NCBI GenBank assembly: GCA_016711225.1
Contig: JADJTK010000030.1
Span: forward strand, 8,486 to 72,485
Reading direction: 5' to 3'
Origin: Opitutaceae bacterium
Lineage (GTDB): Bacteria; Verrucomicrobiota; Verrucomicrobiia; Opitutales; Opitutaceae
DNA: 64,000 bases
Program-made: the position numbers and the translations under genes
Shown: positions 29,106-37,214 of the stretch, piece after piece
Layout: each line of letters opens with the position of its first letter
Position numbering within the stretch: the stretch's first letter is position 1
Notes under the pieces: model-generated
Databases searched by the model: none
What the model was told of the DNA's origin: nothing
Seen by the model: the letters and a program-made list of their open reading frames with translations, nothing else

Positions 29106-30736
29106 TCAGGGGATGACCAGCACCATGCCCGGGCGGACCTGGTCGGGGTTCTTCAGCTTGCCGCGGTTGGCGGCGACGATCTTGTCCCACTTGTTCGGCG
29201 ACTGGTAGTACTTGAAGGCGATGATCGAGAGATTCTCGCCCTCCGCGACGGTGTGGGTGCGCGGGCCGGTGGGGAGCAGCGGGCGCGGCAGGAGCGGCGG
29301 CGGCGGACTCCCCGGCGCTTTCGCTGGCGGGCCGGGCGGCGGTGGGGCTGGACTTGGTCGCGGGTTTGGGCGCGGCGGGCTTGGCTGCCGGGACCGCGGC
29401 CGGGGGCGGCTCCTCGGTCGGCACCGCGGTGGGGGCAATCGTGTTGGCGGAGGCGTACGGAACGCCGCTGCGGGCGGCCAACGCGCGGGCCAAATTGTCG
29501 ATACGGATCTGTGCGGCGTAGAGGTCGTTTTGCATCTGGGCCTTGGCGGCGAGGGCGGCGGCCTCGGACTGCTTGGCCGTCTCGAGCTCGGCGGCGAGGC
29601 GCAGGGCCTCGGCGACAGCCCCCTCGCGGTCGCGCTCGGCGGATACTTGTTTCTCGATGGCGGCGGCGGCGGCCTTGGCGGAGTCGAGCGCCTCCTGCTC
29701 TTTGATGGCGTAGGCGCGCACCGTCATGTCGGTGGTCATTTCGGCCTCCTTTTGGGCGCGCAGCGCCTCGGAAGTCTCGACGGCGCGGGTGTCGGCGGCG
29801 GCGGCGGTCGCGACGGTGAGTTGTTCTGTTAGGGTGGTCTGGCTGGCCTTCAACGCGGCGCAGTCGGCCTGGAGGGTTTCGTTCTCCCGGCGTAGTTGAC
29901 CGATTTGTTCGGTGAGGGAGTCGCGCCGTTGTTGCACCGCGTTGAAGTCGCTGCGCAGTTTGTCGGAACTTCCGGAGGTCTGGGCCGCGGGCGGCGCTGC
30001 GGCGAGTTTTTCGGTGAGTGCAATTTGGTCGGCCTTGGCCTTGGCTTGGTCGGCCTGGAGGGTTTCGTTTCCTGGCGTAGTTGACCGATTTGTTCGGTGG
30101 AGGAGTCGCGCTGTTGTTGCACCGCGTTGAAGTCGCTGCGCAGTTTGTCGGAACTTTCGAGGTCTGGGCCAAGCGGGCGGTGGCGGCGGCGAGTTTCTCC
30201 GTGAGTGCAGCCTGGTCGGCCTTGGCCTTGGCGTGGTCGGCTTGGAGGGTTTCGATCTCCGCGTAGCTGGGTGATCTGTTTGGCGAGGAGTCGCGCTGTT
30301 GTTGCACCGCGTTGAAGTCGCTGCGCAGTTTGCTGGTGTCGTCGGAGAAACGGGTATCGGCGGCGGCGAGCTTCTCCGCCATGGTGGTTTGGCTTGCCTT
30401 CAGCTTTTCGCGGTCGGCTTGGAGGGTTTCGATCTCCAAGCGGAGCTGGGCGATTTGTTCGGCGAGGGCCTCGCGTTGCTGTTGTACCGCGTTGTAGTCG
30501 CGGCGCAGTTGCCCGGAGTCGTCGGGGGACAGGCCGGCCTGCGGAGTGGCCCGTTGGGCCTGCAGGGTTGCGATCTGCTGTTGCAGCTGGGTGACCTGCG
30601 CGGAAAGGGCGTCGCGCTGCTGCTGTACCGTAGTGAAATCGCGGCGTAGTTTGGCCGTGGTCTCGGTGGGTTGCGCCCAGCCGGTGGCGGTGAGCGCCGG
30701 GATCACGAAAAGGGGGAGGAGGTGTCGCAACTTCAT
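29106..30736 (-). CDS. coiled-coil repeat + LysM protein, reading frame broken five times
   Basis: ATG 30736 gives a signal peptide (LRHLLPLFVIPALTATGWA). Then come five imperfect ~55-60-residue coiled-coil repeats of the type 'KLRSDFNAVQQQRDS...EQIGQLR...ETLQADxAKAKADQ..LTEKLAAA', an Ala/Glu helix, a Pro/Ala linker and a C-terminal LysM domain ('THTVAEGENLSIIAFKYYQSPNKWDKIVAANR...VRPGMVLVIP'). The coding frame is interrupted near 30289-30291 (one base short), 30258-30263 (two short), 30156-30160 and 30067-30073 (one short each) and 29270-29273 (one base too many). Comparing repeats with each other identifies each indel. LysM suggests peptidoglycan binding. Confidence 0.75.
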
Positions 30737-30841
30737 ACGGCAGGTGACGTTAGAGGGTTGGGGGGCGGACGTCCACCCTCTGATGACCCCAGTTTTCGGG
30801 GGAACGGCAAGCTGCAATTGTCGTCCGGGCGACGGATGCAT

Positions 30842-31783
30842 TCAGAGACCGAGCCACCAGACGCCGAATCTCATCCAGAAGGGGATGAGAAAAATGGACA
30901 CTGCGGTGGTGCTCAGGACGATCTGGGCGGCGGTGAGGGGCTGGCCGCCGTAGTGCTTGGCGAGCACGATGGGGAAGACTCCGGCGGGCATGGCGGCTTG
31001 GACGACGAGGACCTCCCGCAGCTCGGGCGAGAGCGGCAGCCAGCGGGCAGTGGCCAGCAAGGCGAGGGGCAACAGGCCCAGTCGCAGCAACACGGCTGAG
31101 GCGTTGATTCGCGGGGCCAGCAGCGCCCTGGGGTTGTGGAGATGTTCTTCGAGCAGGGCTCCGATGAGGAGCAGACCCAGCGGCACTGCGCAGGCCGCGA
31201 GCATCGACACGGTTTTGAGCACGGGGGCGGGCAGCTCGACCCTGAGGGTATTGAGCGCGACGGCGCCGAGCAGTCCGAGCACGGGCGGGCTGAGCAGCCG
31301 GCGCCATCCTTCACGCAGCGAGCCGCCGGCCAGCAGCAGGATGCCCACGGTCCAGACGGCGAATTCGATGCCGACGTTGAAGACAAAGAGCACCCCAAGC
31401 GTGCCCGGGCCGAAGAGCGCCCCGATGAGCGGGATCGGCAGGTAGCTGTAGTTGGGGAATCCGCTAGTGAAGGCGAAGGTGCGCAGGCCGCTGCCGCGGG
31501 CGAGCCCGAGAGAGCGGCCGGTCCACCAGCCGGTGAGCCAGCCCAGCCCCATCCACGCGAAGCCCAGCAGCGGGGGCCAGAGGAGATTGCGGGGATCACG
31601 CAGGGCGTTGTTGCCCACGACGGACTGGAAGATGAGGCAGGGAAAGAGCAGGTTCACGCCCAGTCGCAAGAGGCTGGAGTCGGCTTCCGCCGTGAGCCAG
31701 TCCGCGCGGCGTAGCACGGTGCCCAAGCCGATTAACGCAAAGATCGGTGTGAGGATGACGAGGAGATGGAGGACTTCGTCCAC
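30842..31783 (-). CDS. AEC family transporter
   Basis: 313 residues from GTG. Begins directly with a hydrophobic helix (VLHLLVILTPIFALIGLGTVL) and has ~10 segments; 'GFPNYSYLPIPLIGALFG' is the family's NxxYLPLP-type broken helix and 'VVQAAMPAGVFPIVLAKHYGG' the C-terminal counterpart. Substrate unknown. It shares the family but little close similarity with the AEC gene at 27379. Followed, 105 bp later on the same strand, by the start of the LysM gene. Confidence 0.88.
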   Translation of the reverse strand: MDEVLHLLVILTPIFALIGLGTVLRRADWLTAEADSSLLRLGVNLLFPCLIFQSVVGNNALRDPRNLLWPPLLGFAWMGLGWLTGWWTGRSLGLARGSGLRTFAFTSGFPNYSYLPIPLIGALFGPGTLGVLFVFNVGIEFAVWTVGILLLAGGSLREGWRRLLSPPVLGLLGAVALNTLRVELPAPVLKTVSMLAACAVPLGLLLIGALLEEHLHNPRALLAPRINASAVLLRLGLLPLALLATARWLPLSPELREVLVVQAAMPAGVFPIVLAKHYGGQPLTAAQIVLSTTAVSIFLIPFWMRFGVWWLGL

Positions 31784-32118
31784 GGGGAGGAGTTGCTGGG
31801 CGAGCGGGCGGCGGGCGGCAAGAGAAGACGAGTGGGCAGTGGACGGTTAACAGTGGGCGGGAGCGCTGGGCGGGGGATCGTGCGTATTCGACTGTGGAGC
31901 GCAAACCGTAGGCGGTGGACGGTGGCGGTGAGCCGCTGACCGCGGGCGGCGGGTACTGGACGGCCGGTAGGCGACGTCCGAAACCCATTGCAGCCTTCGC
32001 TCGGGGATGGGCGGCGCGGCGGGCTTGCTGGGGGCCAGGGCGGCGACCTGGTTGTCGAGCGGAGGGGCCACGTCACCGCCGTGTCCTACAGTCGGACAGG
32101 CGAGGTGACGGCGATGGC
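31784..32118. other. 335-bp region made of repeats
   Basis: Between the AEC transporter start and the DUF3016 gene. It contains heptad arrays at 31832-31859 and 31908-31928 and a 33-bp tandem duplication at 32072-32137 that runs into the end of the DUF3016 gene. I see no gene here. Confidence 0.6.
31832..31928. repeat. two 7-bp-phased repeat arrays
   Basis: 31832-31859 has four heptamers (GTGGGCA GTGGACG and two more); 31908-31928 has three (GTAGGCG GTGGACG, then GTGGCGG). The segment between is GC-rich and unphased. Confidence 0.65.
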
Positions 32119-32137
32119 CTACATCGAGCCAGGCGAG
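32072..32137. repeat. 33-bp tandem repeat, two units
   Basis: Units 32072-32104 and 32105-32137, each containing CCTACA and ending ACAGGCGAG or CCAGGCGAG. The first unit includes the 18-bp sequence shared with 27242-27259. The second overlaps the stop codon of the DUF3016 gene. Confidence 0.65.
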
Positions 32138-32556
32138 GTGAGCTTCTCGGCGCCTTGCCGGAGGACGGCGCCGGAGGCGTCGAGCACCTGGTAGTCGAAG
32201 GCGAGGCGGGGCGGATGGGTGTCACGCAGATAGCGGATCTTGCCGAAGTCGGGACCTCGCCACGGTTCGATGGCGCCGGCCAAATCGATGTCGAGCATCG
32301 TGACGACGAGCGTCTCGCCTGGACCAAGGTACCGGCGGGCGAGGCTGGCGAGATGGCGGTCGAGCTCACGGAAGACCAGATCGGAGCTGATTTTGGCGGA
32401 AGTCCCGCCGACGGCGACGTCCGCAAACTTCTCCCAGTTGTCGAATACGAGCTTGGACTTGGGGCTGTTGGCCGGATCGGCTGCGTGGCCGGCCGGGAGC
32501 AGGAAACCACAGCCGAGCAAGGCCACGAAGGGGGAGGCGCGGAGGAGGGTTTTCAT
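32119..32556 (-). CDS. DUF3016-family periplasmic protein, possibly C-terminally shortened
   Basis: 145 residues with a signal peptide (MKTLLRASPFVALLGCGFLLPAGHA). DUF3016 signatures: 'KLVFDNWEKFADV', 'YLGPGETLVVTMLDIDLAGAIEPWRG' and 'FGKIRYLRDTHPPRLAFDYQVLD'. Members usually continue for another ~20-30 residues after the final beta strand; here the gene ends at TAG inside a 33-bp tandem repeat. Function of the family is unknown. ATG 32556 was chosen for the signal peptide. Confidence 0.8.
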   Translation of the reverse strand: MKTLLRASPFVALLGCGFLLPAGHAADPANSPKSKLVFDNWEKFADVAVGGTSAKISSDLVFRELDRHLASLARRYLGPGETLVVTMLDIDLAGAIEPWRGPDFGKIRYLRDTHPPRLAFDYQVLDASGAVLRQGAEKLTSPGSM

Positions 32557-32735
32557 GACAAGAGGCGTGGCGGAGTTTCCCAGAACAGGACGGCGGGGCA
32601 AGGCTATCGGTGGCGGCTACGACCGGGCAGGAGCGGCGAAGTTCCTGTGAGGCCCTCTCAGGTGCACCGTGCGGAGCGAGGAGGCGGGGATTGGCAGAGT
32701 CGGCAGGGAGTAGGTGAAGGCGAACGCCGGAGCGG

Positions 32736-33611
32736 TTAGGCGGGGTCCTTGGCGGGATGTTCGGCGACGTAGGCCTCCAGCGCTTCGCGGGTGACGACGT
32801 GGCGGGCGGCGCAGCGTGGGCAGTTGACCTGGAGGGACGGGTCGTTGCCAAAGAGGCTGGCGGGATCCTTGCGCATCGCCGGAGCAAGCACGCCGAGGAT
32901 CTTCTCTTGGTTGCAGCCGCAGTGCCAGCGGTAGCGGCGGCGTTCGAGCAGGGAGAGGGTCTCGGTCTTGTCGAGATCGCGCAGCGCCTCGACGGTGAGC
33001 GAATCGAACCAGGCGGTGTCGCAGTCGGGGTGGGAGCAGACCATCACGATATCCTCCGGACCGACCGTGAAGAAGCGCGCGGGGCGTTGCTCGCTCTGGA
33101 GGTAGAACGCCTCGGCGGCGCGGAACGGGTCCTCGTCGGGGAAGGTGATCATGCTGCGGTGGGTGGGGTTGCGGCCCACGACCACGTCGCTGTAGAGGTA
33201 GTTGGCCTGCATCTGGCGCACGTTGTCGGCGAAGATGCGGCCGGCCACGGACTCCTCAGCGATGTCGGCGGTGAGGAAGATGTTGAGCATCGATTGCTCG
33301 AAATGGAGCGTCCAGGCGATGAGTTCGGTGCGGGGACGGGCAGTGCTGTGCAGCACGAAAGCGGCGAGGGCGTCCTTGAATTTTTGGTCGTGCTGCTCGG
33401 GGGGGCGCACGTGGTTGGCGGCCAGATGCAGGTAGTAGTCGACGTAGAGCTCGGTGAAGGTGGCGCGGATGATCACGGCGTTGCGTGTGCGCACGAAATG
33501 GCTGCGCACCTCGGTACCTTCGATGGGAGGCGGGGTGGGCGGCAGCGGGGCGGAGTCACCGGGAGGGACTGGCGGCTGCGGGGGGACGGGAGGAACGGGC
33601 GCGTCGGACAT
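32736..33611 (-). CDS. hslO: Hsp33-family redox-regulated chaperone
   Basis: 291 residues. After a ~30-residue Pro-rich extension the Hsp33 fold begins ('VRSHFVRTRNAVIIRATF'). The C-terminal zinc motif is intact: 'CGC' in 'WHCGCNQEKIL' and 'CPRC' in 'VNCPRCAARHV' (CxC...CxxC). Hsp33 is activated when these Cys residues oxidise and release zinc. A mid-protein 'VMVCSHPDCDTAWFDS' insertion adds two extra Cys, unusual for the family. 18 bp after the rlmD stop on the same strand, so likely co-transcribed. Confidence 0.92.
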   Translation of the reverse strand: MSDAPVPPVPPQPPVPPGDSAPLPPTPPPIEGTEVRSHFVRTRNAVIIRATFTELYVDYYLHLAANHVRPPEQHDQKFKDALAAFVLHSTARPRTELIAWTLHFEQSMLNIFLTADIAEESVAGRIFADNVRQMQANYLYSDVVVGRNPTHRSMITFPDEDPFRAAEAFYLQSEQRPARFFTVGPEDIVMVCSHPDCDTAWFDSLTVEALRDLDKTETLSLLERRRYRWHCGCNQEKILGVLAPAMRKDPASLFGNDPSLQVNCPRCAARHVVTREALEAYVAEHPAKDPA

Positions 33612-33629
33612 GGGGATGGGTGGTGGCGC

Positions 33630-35177
33630 TCAGCTCTTCTGCAGGGTGATCACGCACTCGAGGTGGCGGGTCTGCGGGAAGAGGTCGAAAGGTTGCACTG
33701 CCGTTAGGGTGTAGCCGGCGGGGAGCAAGGTGGCGAGGTCGCGCATCTGGGTGGCGGGATCACACGACACATAAACGATGGTACGCGGGCCGAAGGCGAC
33801 GAGTTGGCGGAGGAACGCTTCATCGCAGCCGCGCCGGGGTGGATCGATGATGACGGCGGTCTCGGTCGCCGGGAAGTCAAGCCCGGCGAAGATCGCCGAG
33901 GCGTCGCCGGCGCGGAAAGTGGCGTTGGTGATGCCGTTGGCGGTGGCGTTGTCCTGGGCCCAGCGCACGGCGCTCGCGCTGAGTTCGATGCCGGCCACTT
34001 GCTCGAAGCGGCGGGCCGCGGTGAGGGCGAAGAGTCCGCTGCCGCAATACGCGTCGACGAGGAAGCTCGCGCCGGCGGCCGCGGCCTGTTCGCGCACGTA
34101 GCCGGTGAAGGCCGGCAGGATGAAGGGGTTGTTCTGGAAGAAGTCGCGGGCGAGGAAGCGCAGGCGCACGCCCTCGACCTCCTCGGTGATGGTGGCCTCG
34201 TAGTCGCTGGTCACGCCTTCGAGGGAATGGCGGAGCAGGAGGGTGGCGCCGCGCTGATAGGCGCCGGCGGCGGCCTTGGCGAAGACCTCGGCGCGGGTGG
34301 CGGGGAGGCGGGCGTTGATGGCGTCGGTGGCGATCGGACACTGCGGGACGTCGACCAGCGAGAAGCGCGAGCTCTGCTTGAGGAAGCCGATGGGGAACGC
34401 TGAAGGCCGAAGGCTGAAGGCTGAACGATCGGCCGAGACTGTTGTAGTTCCGAGGGAGGCGCTCCCGGAGGAGGAAGCCGCGGCGATTCCGGCGGCGGAG
34501 GGCGCCGCGCTGTCTGGCGTTTGGGGCCTGGTGTTTGGGATCTCCACCGGCCGGCCGGTCCGCGGCAGTTCGAAATGGGGGGTGAGCTTCGAGCGGTAGC
34601 CGAAATCGCAGGGCGAGGCGATCACGGGGTTCACCGGGAACTCGATGCGCGCCATGTACTGGAGCACCTCGGCCACGTGCTGCTGTTTCCATCGGAGCTG
34701 TTCGGCGTAGGTGAGGTTCTGGTATTGGCAACCCCCGCAATCGCCAAAGAGCGGGCAGCGCGGGGTGATCCGGTGGGGCGAGGGGCGGAGCACCGCCACC
34801 AAGTCGGCCTCGGAGTAGTTCTTGTGGTTGCTGAAGATCCGCACCCGCACGCGCTCACCCGGCAGGGCGAAGGGCACCATGACGACCCAGCCGCCGGCCG
34901 TCGGAGTTCCGGGTCTTGAGCTCGGGGTTTCGGGAACCGAAGCGGCCGATTGCGGAGTGGGGATGGCGGATTGCGGATTAGTCGGAAGGACCGGAGTTCC
35001 ACTTGCGGGCTGTGGAATAGCGGCGGGCCGCGTGGAATCCGCACTCCGCGTTTCGCATTCCGCATTCGGAAGTTCCACCCGCCCCAAGCCGATGCCTAGG
35101 TTGGTGAGCTTGGAGATCTCCAGTTCGATCTCGGCGTGGTACGGGAAGGGATGGTCGTTGAAACGCTTTTTGGCCAC
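33630..35177 (-). CDS. rlmD: 23S rRNA (uracil-5-)-methyltransferase RlmD/RumA-like, with low-complexity inserts
   Basis: 515 residues from GTG. The TRAM domain starts at residue ~15; the 4Fe-4S cluster Cys residues are in 'CPLFGDCGGCQYQNL' with a fourth in 'DVPQCPIATD'. The SAM site is 'DAYCGSGLFAL', the catalytic region 'IDPPRRGCDEAFL' and 'YVSCDPATQMRDL'. Normal length is ~430-450; the excess is two Pro/Ala/Ser-rich inserts, residues ~36-97 within TRAM and ~205-260, both encoded by 7-bp-phased repeats. Since the conserved blocks are intact, the enzyme is probably functional. It forms an operon with hslO. Confidence 0.9.
   Translation of the reverse strand: MAKKRFNDHPFPYHAEIELEISKLTNLGIGLGRVELPNAECETRSADSTRPAAIPQPASGTPVLPTNPQSAIPTPQSAASVPETPSSRPGTPTAGGWVVMVPFALPGERVRVRIFSNHKNYSEADLVAVLRPSPHRITPRCPLFGDCGGCQYQNLTYAEQLRWKQQHVAEVLQYMARIEFPVNPVIASPCDFGYRSKLTPHFELPRTGRPVEIPNTRPQTPDSAAPSAAGIAAASSSGSASLGTTTVSADRSAFSLRPSAFPIGFLKQSSRFSLVDVPQCPIATDAINARLPATRAEVFAKAAAGAYQRGATLLLRHSLEGVTSDYEATITEEVEGVRLRFLARDFFQNNPFILPAFTGYVREQAAAAGASFLVDAYCGSGLFALTAARRFEQVAGIELSASAVRWAQDNATANGITNATFRAGDASAIFAGLDFPATETAVIIDPPRRGCDEAFLRQLVAFGPRTIVYVSCDPATQMRDLATLLPAGYTLTAVQPFDLFPQTRHLECVITLQKS
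34399..34426. repeat. 7-bp-phased repeat inside rlmD
   Basis: Four heptamers, GCTGAAG GCCGAAG then GCTGAAG and GCTGAAC. Read on the coding strand they give 'FSLRPSAF'. Confidence 0.8.
34512..34539. repeat. 7-bp-phased repeat inside rlmD
   Basis: Four heptamers with pattern GxxTGGx (GTCTGGC GTTTGGG and two more). On the coding strand they give 'NTRPQTPD'. Confidence 0.75.
34948..34982. repeat. 7-bp-phased repeat inside rlmD
   Basis: Five heptamers with pattern GATTGCG (GATTGCG GAGTGGG, and three more). On the coding strand they give 'NPQSAIPTPQSA'. Confidence 0.8.
35038..35072. repeat. 7-bp-phased repeat inside rlmD
   Basis: Five heptamers with pattern TCCGCAT (TCCGCAC TCCGCGT, and three more). 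On the coding strand they give 'PNAECETRSAD'. Confidence 0.8.
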
Positions 35178-35248
35178 GCACTAGCGAAAGCAGGCCCGGG
35201 CCGGGAGGAGAACCCCAAACTTCATTTCCTGGAGCAGCTTGAGATTGC

Positions 35249-35286
35249 CGACCGTTTAAGTTCACGGCCGTGAACTTAAGCGGTCG
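35249..35286. repeat. 38-bp palindrome, copy 1
   Basis: Consensus half-site CGACCGCTTAAGTTCACGG followed by its complement. This copy differs once (T for C at position 7 of the left arm), giving a T-G wobble. It lies 10 bp beyond the stop of the PaaX-like gene. Confidence 0.9.
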
Positions 35287-35296
35287 AAGCTGGCGG

Positions 35297-36067
35297 TCAG
35301 CCGAGGCTGTGCGGAAAGGCGCGGCGAAGTAGGCGGCAGCGGAGCGAATGCACCTCCTGGCCCTGGTAGCTCTTCGGCAGAAGCACGGAGGGTAGCAACG
35401 GATCGAGATCGAGCGCGCGGAGCCACGCGTCGTGTTCTTTCAATAGCCAGGTTTTCCAGCGGTGGGAGGAGTCGGTGTCCGCCGGGGGGTGGGCCAAAAT
35501 GCCGAGGCATTCCCGGTGCGCCTCGTCGAGCCGGGGAAAATCCCAGGCGCCGTTGACGAGCGCGGCATCGGACTCGGCCGCGAAGGGGCGGCCTTCGAAG
35601 AAGAGCAGGGCCTCGGGGTTGGCGGTCATCGCGCGCACGGTATCGCGTAGTTGCTCAAGGGGGTCGGGCGAGATCCACACGCTCCCTTGGAGGTAGCCGA
35701 GCCGGGCCTGTCGCAGCACGTGGCGGAAGCGGTCTCGTACCGGGTGTTCGTGTTCGGAGATATCGAAGAGCACCATGCGCCAGCGGCCGTCCCAAGGGCG
35801 GGCCCAGCGTTCGGAGGGGGAGACCCCGTGATGGGCGAGTGCTTGGCCCGCTTCGGTCAGGCGGACGATGCGGGGATCGGCTGGGTCGGGCAAGGTGATG
35901 ACTCCGCGCGCAGCGAGGCGGCGGAGTTTGCGATCGAGCGGTTCGTCGTCGTACGAGCCGGTGAGGTTGGCGACGGTTGGCCGAGCGAGGGCCGAAGCCG
36001 TATCCGCGAGGGCCTCAGCGAGGCATTCGAGGAACACGAGCGTTCCGAGATGGAGATTCTTGGACAT
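35297..36067 (-). CDS. PaaX-like protein with Cas2-fold middle domain, bracketed by palindromes
   Basis: 256 residues. An N-terminal winged-helix region (~1-75; 'DRKLRRLAARGVITLPD') is followed by the PaaX middle domain 'WDGRWRMVLFDISEHEHPVRDRFRHVLRQARLGYLQGSVWIS', a ferredoxin-like Cas2-type fold by family knowledge, and a helical PaaX C-terminus ('WLLKEHDAWLRALDLDPLLP'). Classical PaaX is a phenylacetyl-CoA repressor, but no paa gene is nearby. Instead the gene sits exactly between two copies of a 38-bp palindrome (20 bp before the start, 10 bp after the stop), suggesting a repeat-associated rather than metabolic role. The ATG at 36067 is the natural start. Confidence 0.85.
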   Translation of the reverse strand: MSKNLHLGTLVFLECLAEALADTASALARPTVANLTGSYDDEPLDRKLRRLAARGVITLPDPADPRIVRLTEAGQALAHHGVSPSERWARPWDGRWRMVLFDISEHEHPVRDRFRHVLRQARLGYLQGSVWISPDPLEQLRDTVRAMTANPEALLFFEGRPFAAESDAALVNGAWDFPRLDEAHRECLGILAHPPADTDSSHRWKTWLLKEHDAWLRALDLDPLLPSVLLPKSYQGQEVHSLRCRLLRRAFPHSLG

Positions 36068-36087
36068 GGCAGGGATGGCTTGGCTCC

Positions 36088-36125
36088 CGACCGCTTAGGT
36101 TCACGGCCGTGAATTTAAGCGGTCG
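36088..36125. repeat. 38-bp palindrome, copy 2
   Basis: Same repeat, 20 bp upstream of the PaaX-like start. Arms differ at two adjacent positions (left GG against right TT), both giving G-T wobble pairs in a hairpin. Confidence 0.9.
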
Positions 36126-36208
36126 GGCGATTATCGCGAGGCCGAGTCTGGGGCGGTGGGTTTTGGATGGGGCATGCGCTCCTCCGGCTCTGGGCGGTCA
36201 ACGACGAC

Positions 36209-37214
36209 TAGAGCGTTTTAATTAAAACTATAGCCGCAGGCGGCAAACCAACCTTTGGCATCTTCGGCGGTGACCGTCGCCAGGGCCTTGGCGATGGCGG
36301 TGAGCAGGGCCTCGTGGGTGCGAGCTTGGGCAGCCCGCAGGAAGGCTTTCACCTTGCTCCACATCATTTCGATGGGATTGAGATCCGGCGAGTAGGCCGG
36401 CAAGAAACGAACCTGCGCGCCGGTGGCGGTGATCAGCGCGAGAGTCGCTTCGTTTTTGTGGGCGCCCAAGTTATCCAGCACGACCAGATCGCCGGGGCAC
36501 AAGGTCGGCACAAGCACTTCGCCAACGTAAGCCTGGAACACCGCGGTGTCGGTGGGGCCCTTCGATGGTGAGGCAGGCACTCGAGCCATCAACGCGCACC
36601 GAGGAGATCATCGTGGTGGTCTGCCAATGGCCGTGGGGGCAACTGGCGACCAGACGCTGACCGCACGGCGCCCGACCGCGCAGGCGGGTCATGTTCGTCT
36701 TGGCGGCCGACTCGTCGATGAAGACCAGCCGGGCCGGGGCGAAGCTTCCCTGTTCTTGCTTCCATTGCGCTCGGGCCTGGGCGACATCGGGGCGACTTTG
36801 CTCGGCGGCATGCAGCGTCTTTTTTTAAAAGTCAGTCCCATGGCGACCAGTGCGTAATGCAGCGCCGGTACGCTGCAGGACATTGCCAACTGGGCCTTGA
36901 TCTCGGACAGGGTCAGATCTGGTTGCGCGGCAATGAGGGCCCCCAGACGCTCGCGATACTCGGGCAGGATCTTGGCTTTGCGTCCCGAAAAACGATGCCG
37001 GTGGGCGATGTCGCCGGTTCGACTGCGTTGCTGTAGTAGCTTCTTAACCATCCCAACCGACACCCGGAAGCGCTTGGCCACTTCCTCCCGGGTTCCCTCC
37101 TGGGCGTCGTAGGCGGCCAAGATTCGCTCTCTGAGATCCAGCGAGATCGTCTTCATGCTCGCCACCATGAGCGCCCCGGCGCCCAATGGCTACAGTTTTA
37201 TTGAAAGTGCTCTA
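36209..37214. mobile_element. IS630-family insertion sequence with TA ends
   Basis: About 1.0 kb. Each end begins TAGAGC going inward (36209 rightward, 37214 leftward); the 27-bp terminal inverted repeats (36209-36235 and 37188-37214) match at 22 positions and end in TA, the target duplicated by IS630/Tc1-mariner elements. It carries one transposase gene. It is inserted between palindrome copies 2 and 3, which would be ~300 bp apart without it. Confidence 0.88.
36218..37156 (-). pseudogene. IS630 transposase: A7 slippery site plus a second frame break
   Basis: From ATG 37156: HTH region 'EEVAKRFRVSVGMVKKLLQQR', linker and 'ALHYALVAMGLTFKK'. At the seven-A run (T7 at 36820-36826, plus strand) the protein continues in the -1 frame as 'KKTLHAAEQSRPDVAQARAQW', with first catalytic Asp in 'LVFIDES'; A_AAA_AAG is a classical programmed slip heptamer. 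A second break at four G (plus strand, 36554-36557) is needed to reach 'VVLDNLGAHK' (second Asp) and 'DLNPIEMMWSKVK' (Glu). All three DDE residues exist, so the element is either recently inactivated or intact with a one-base consensus error. Starts at 37168 or 37186 are possible. Confidence 0.82.
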
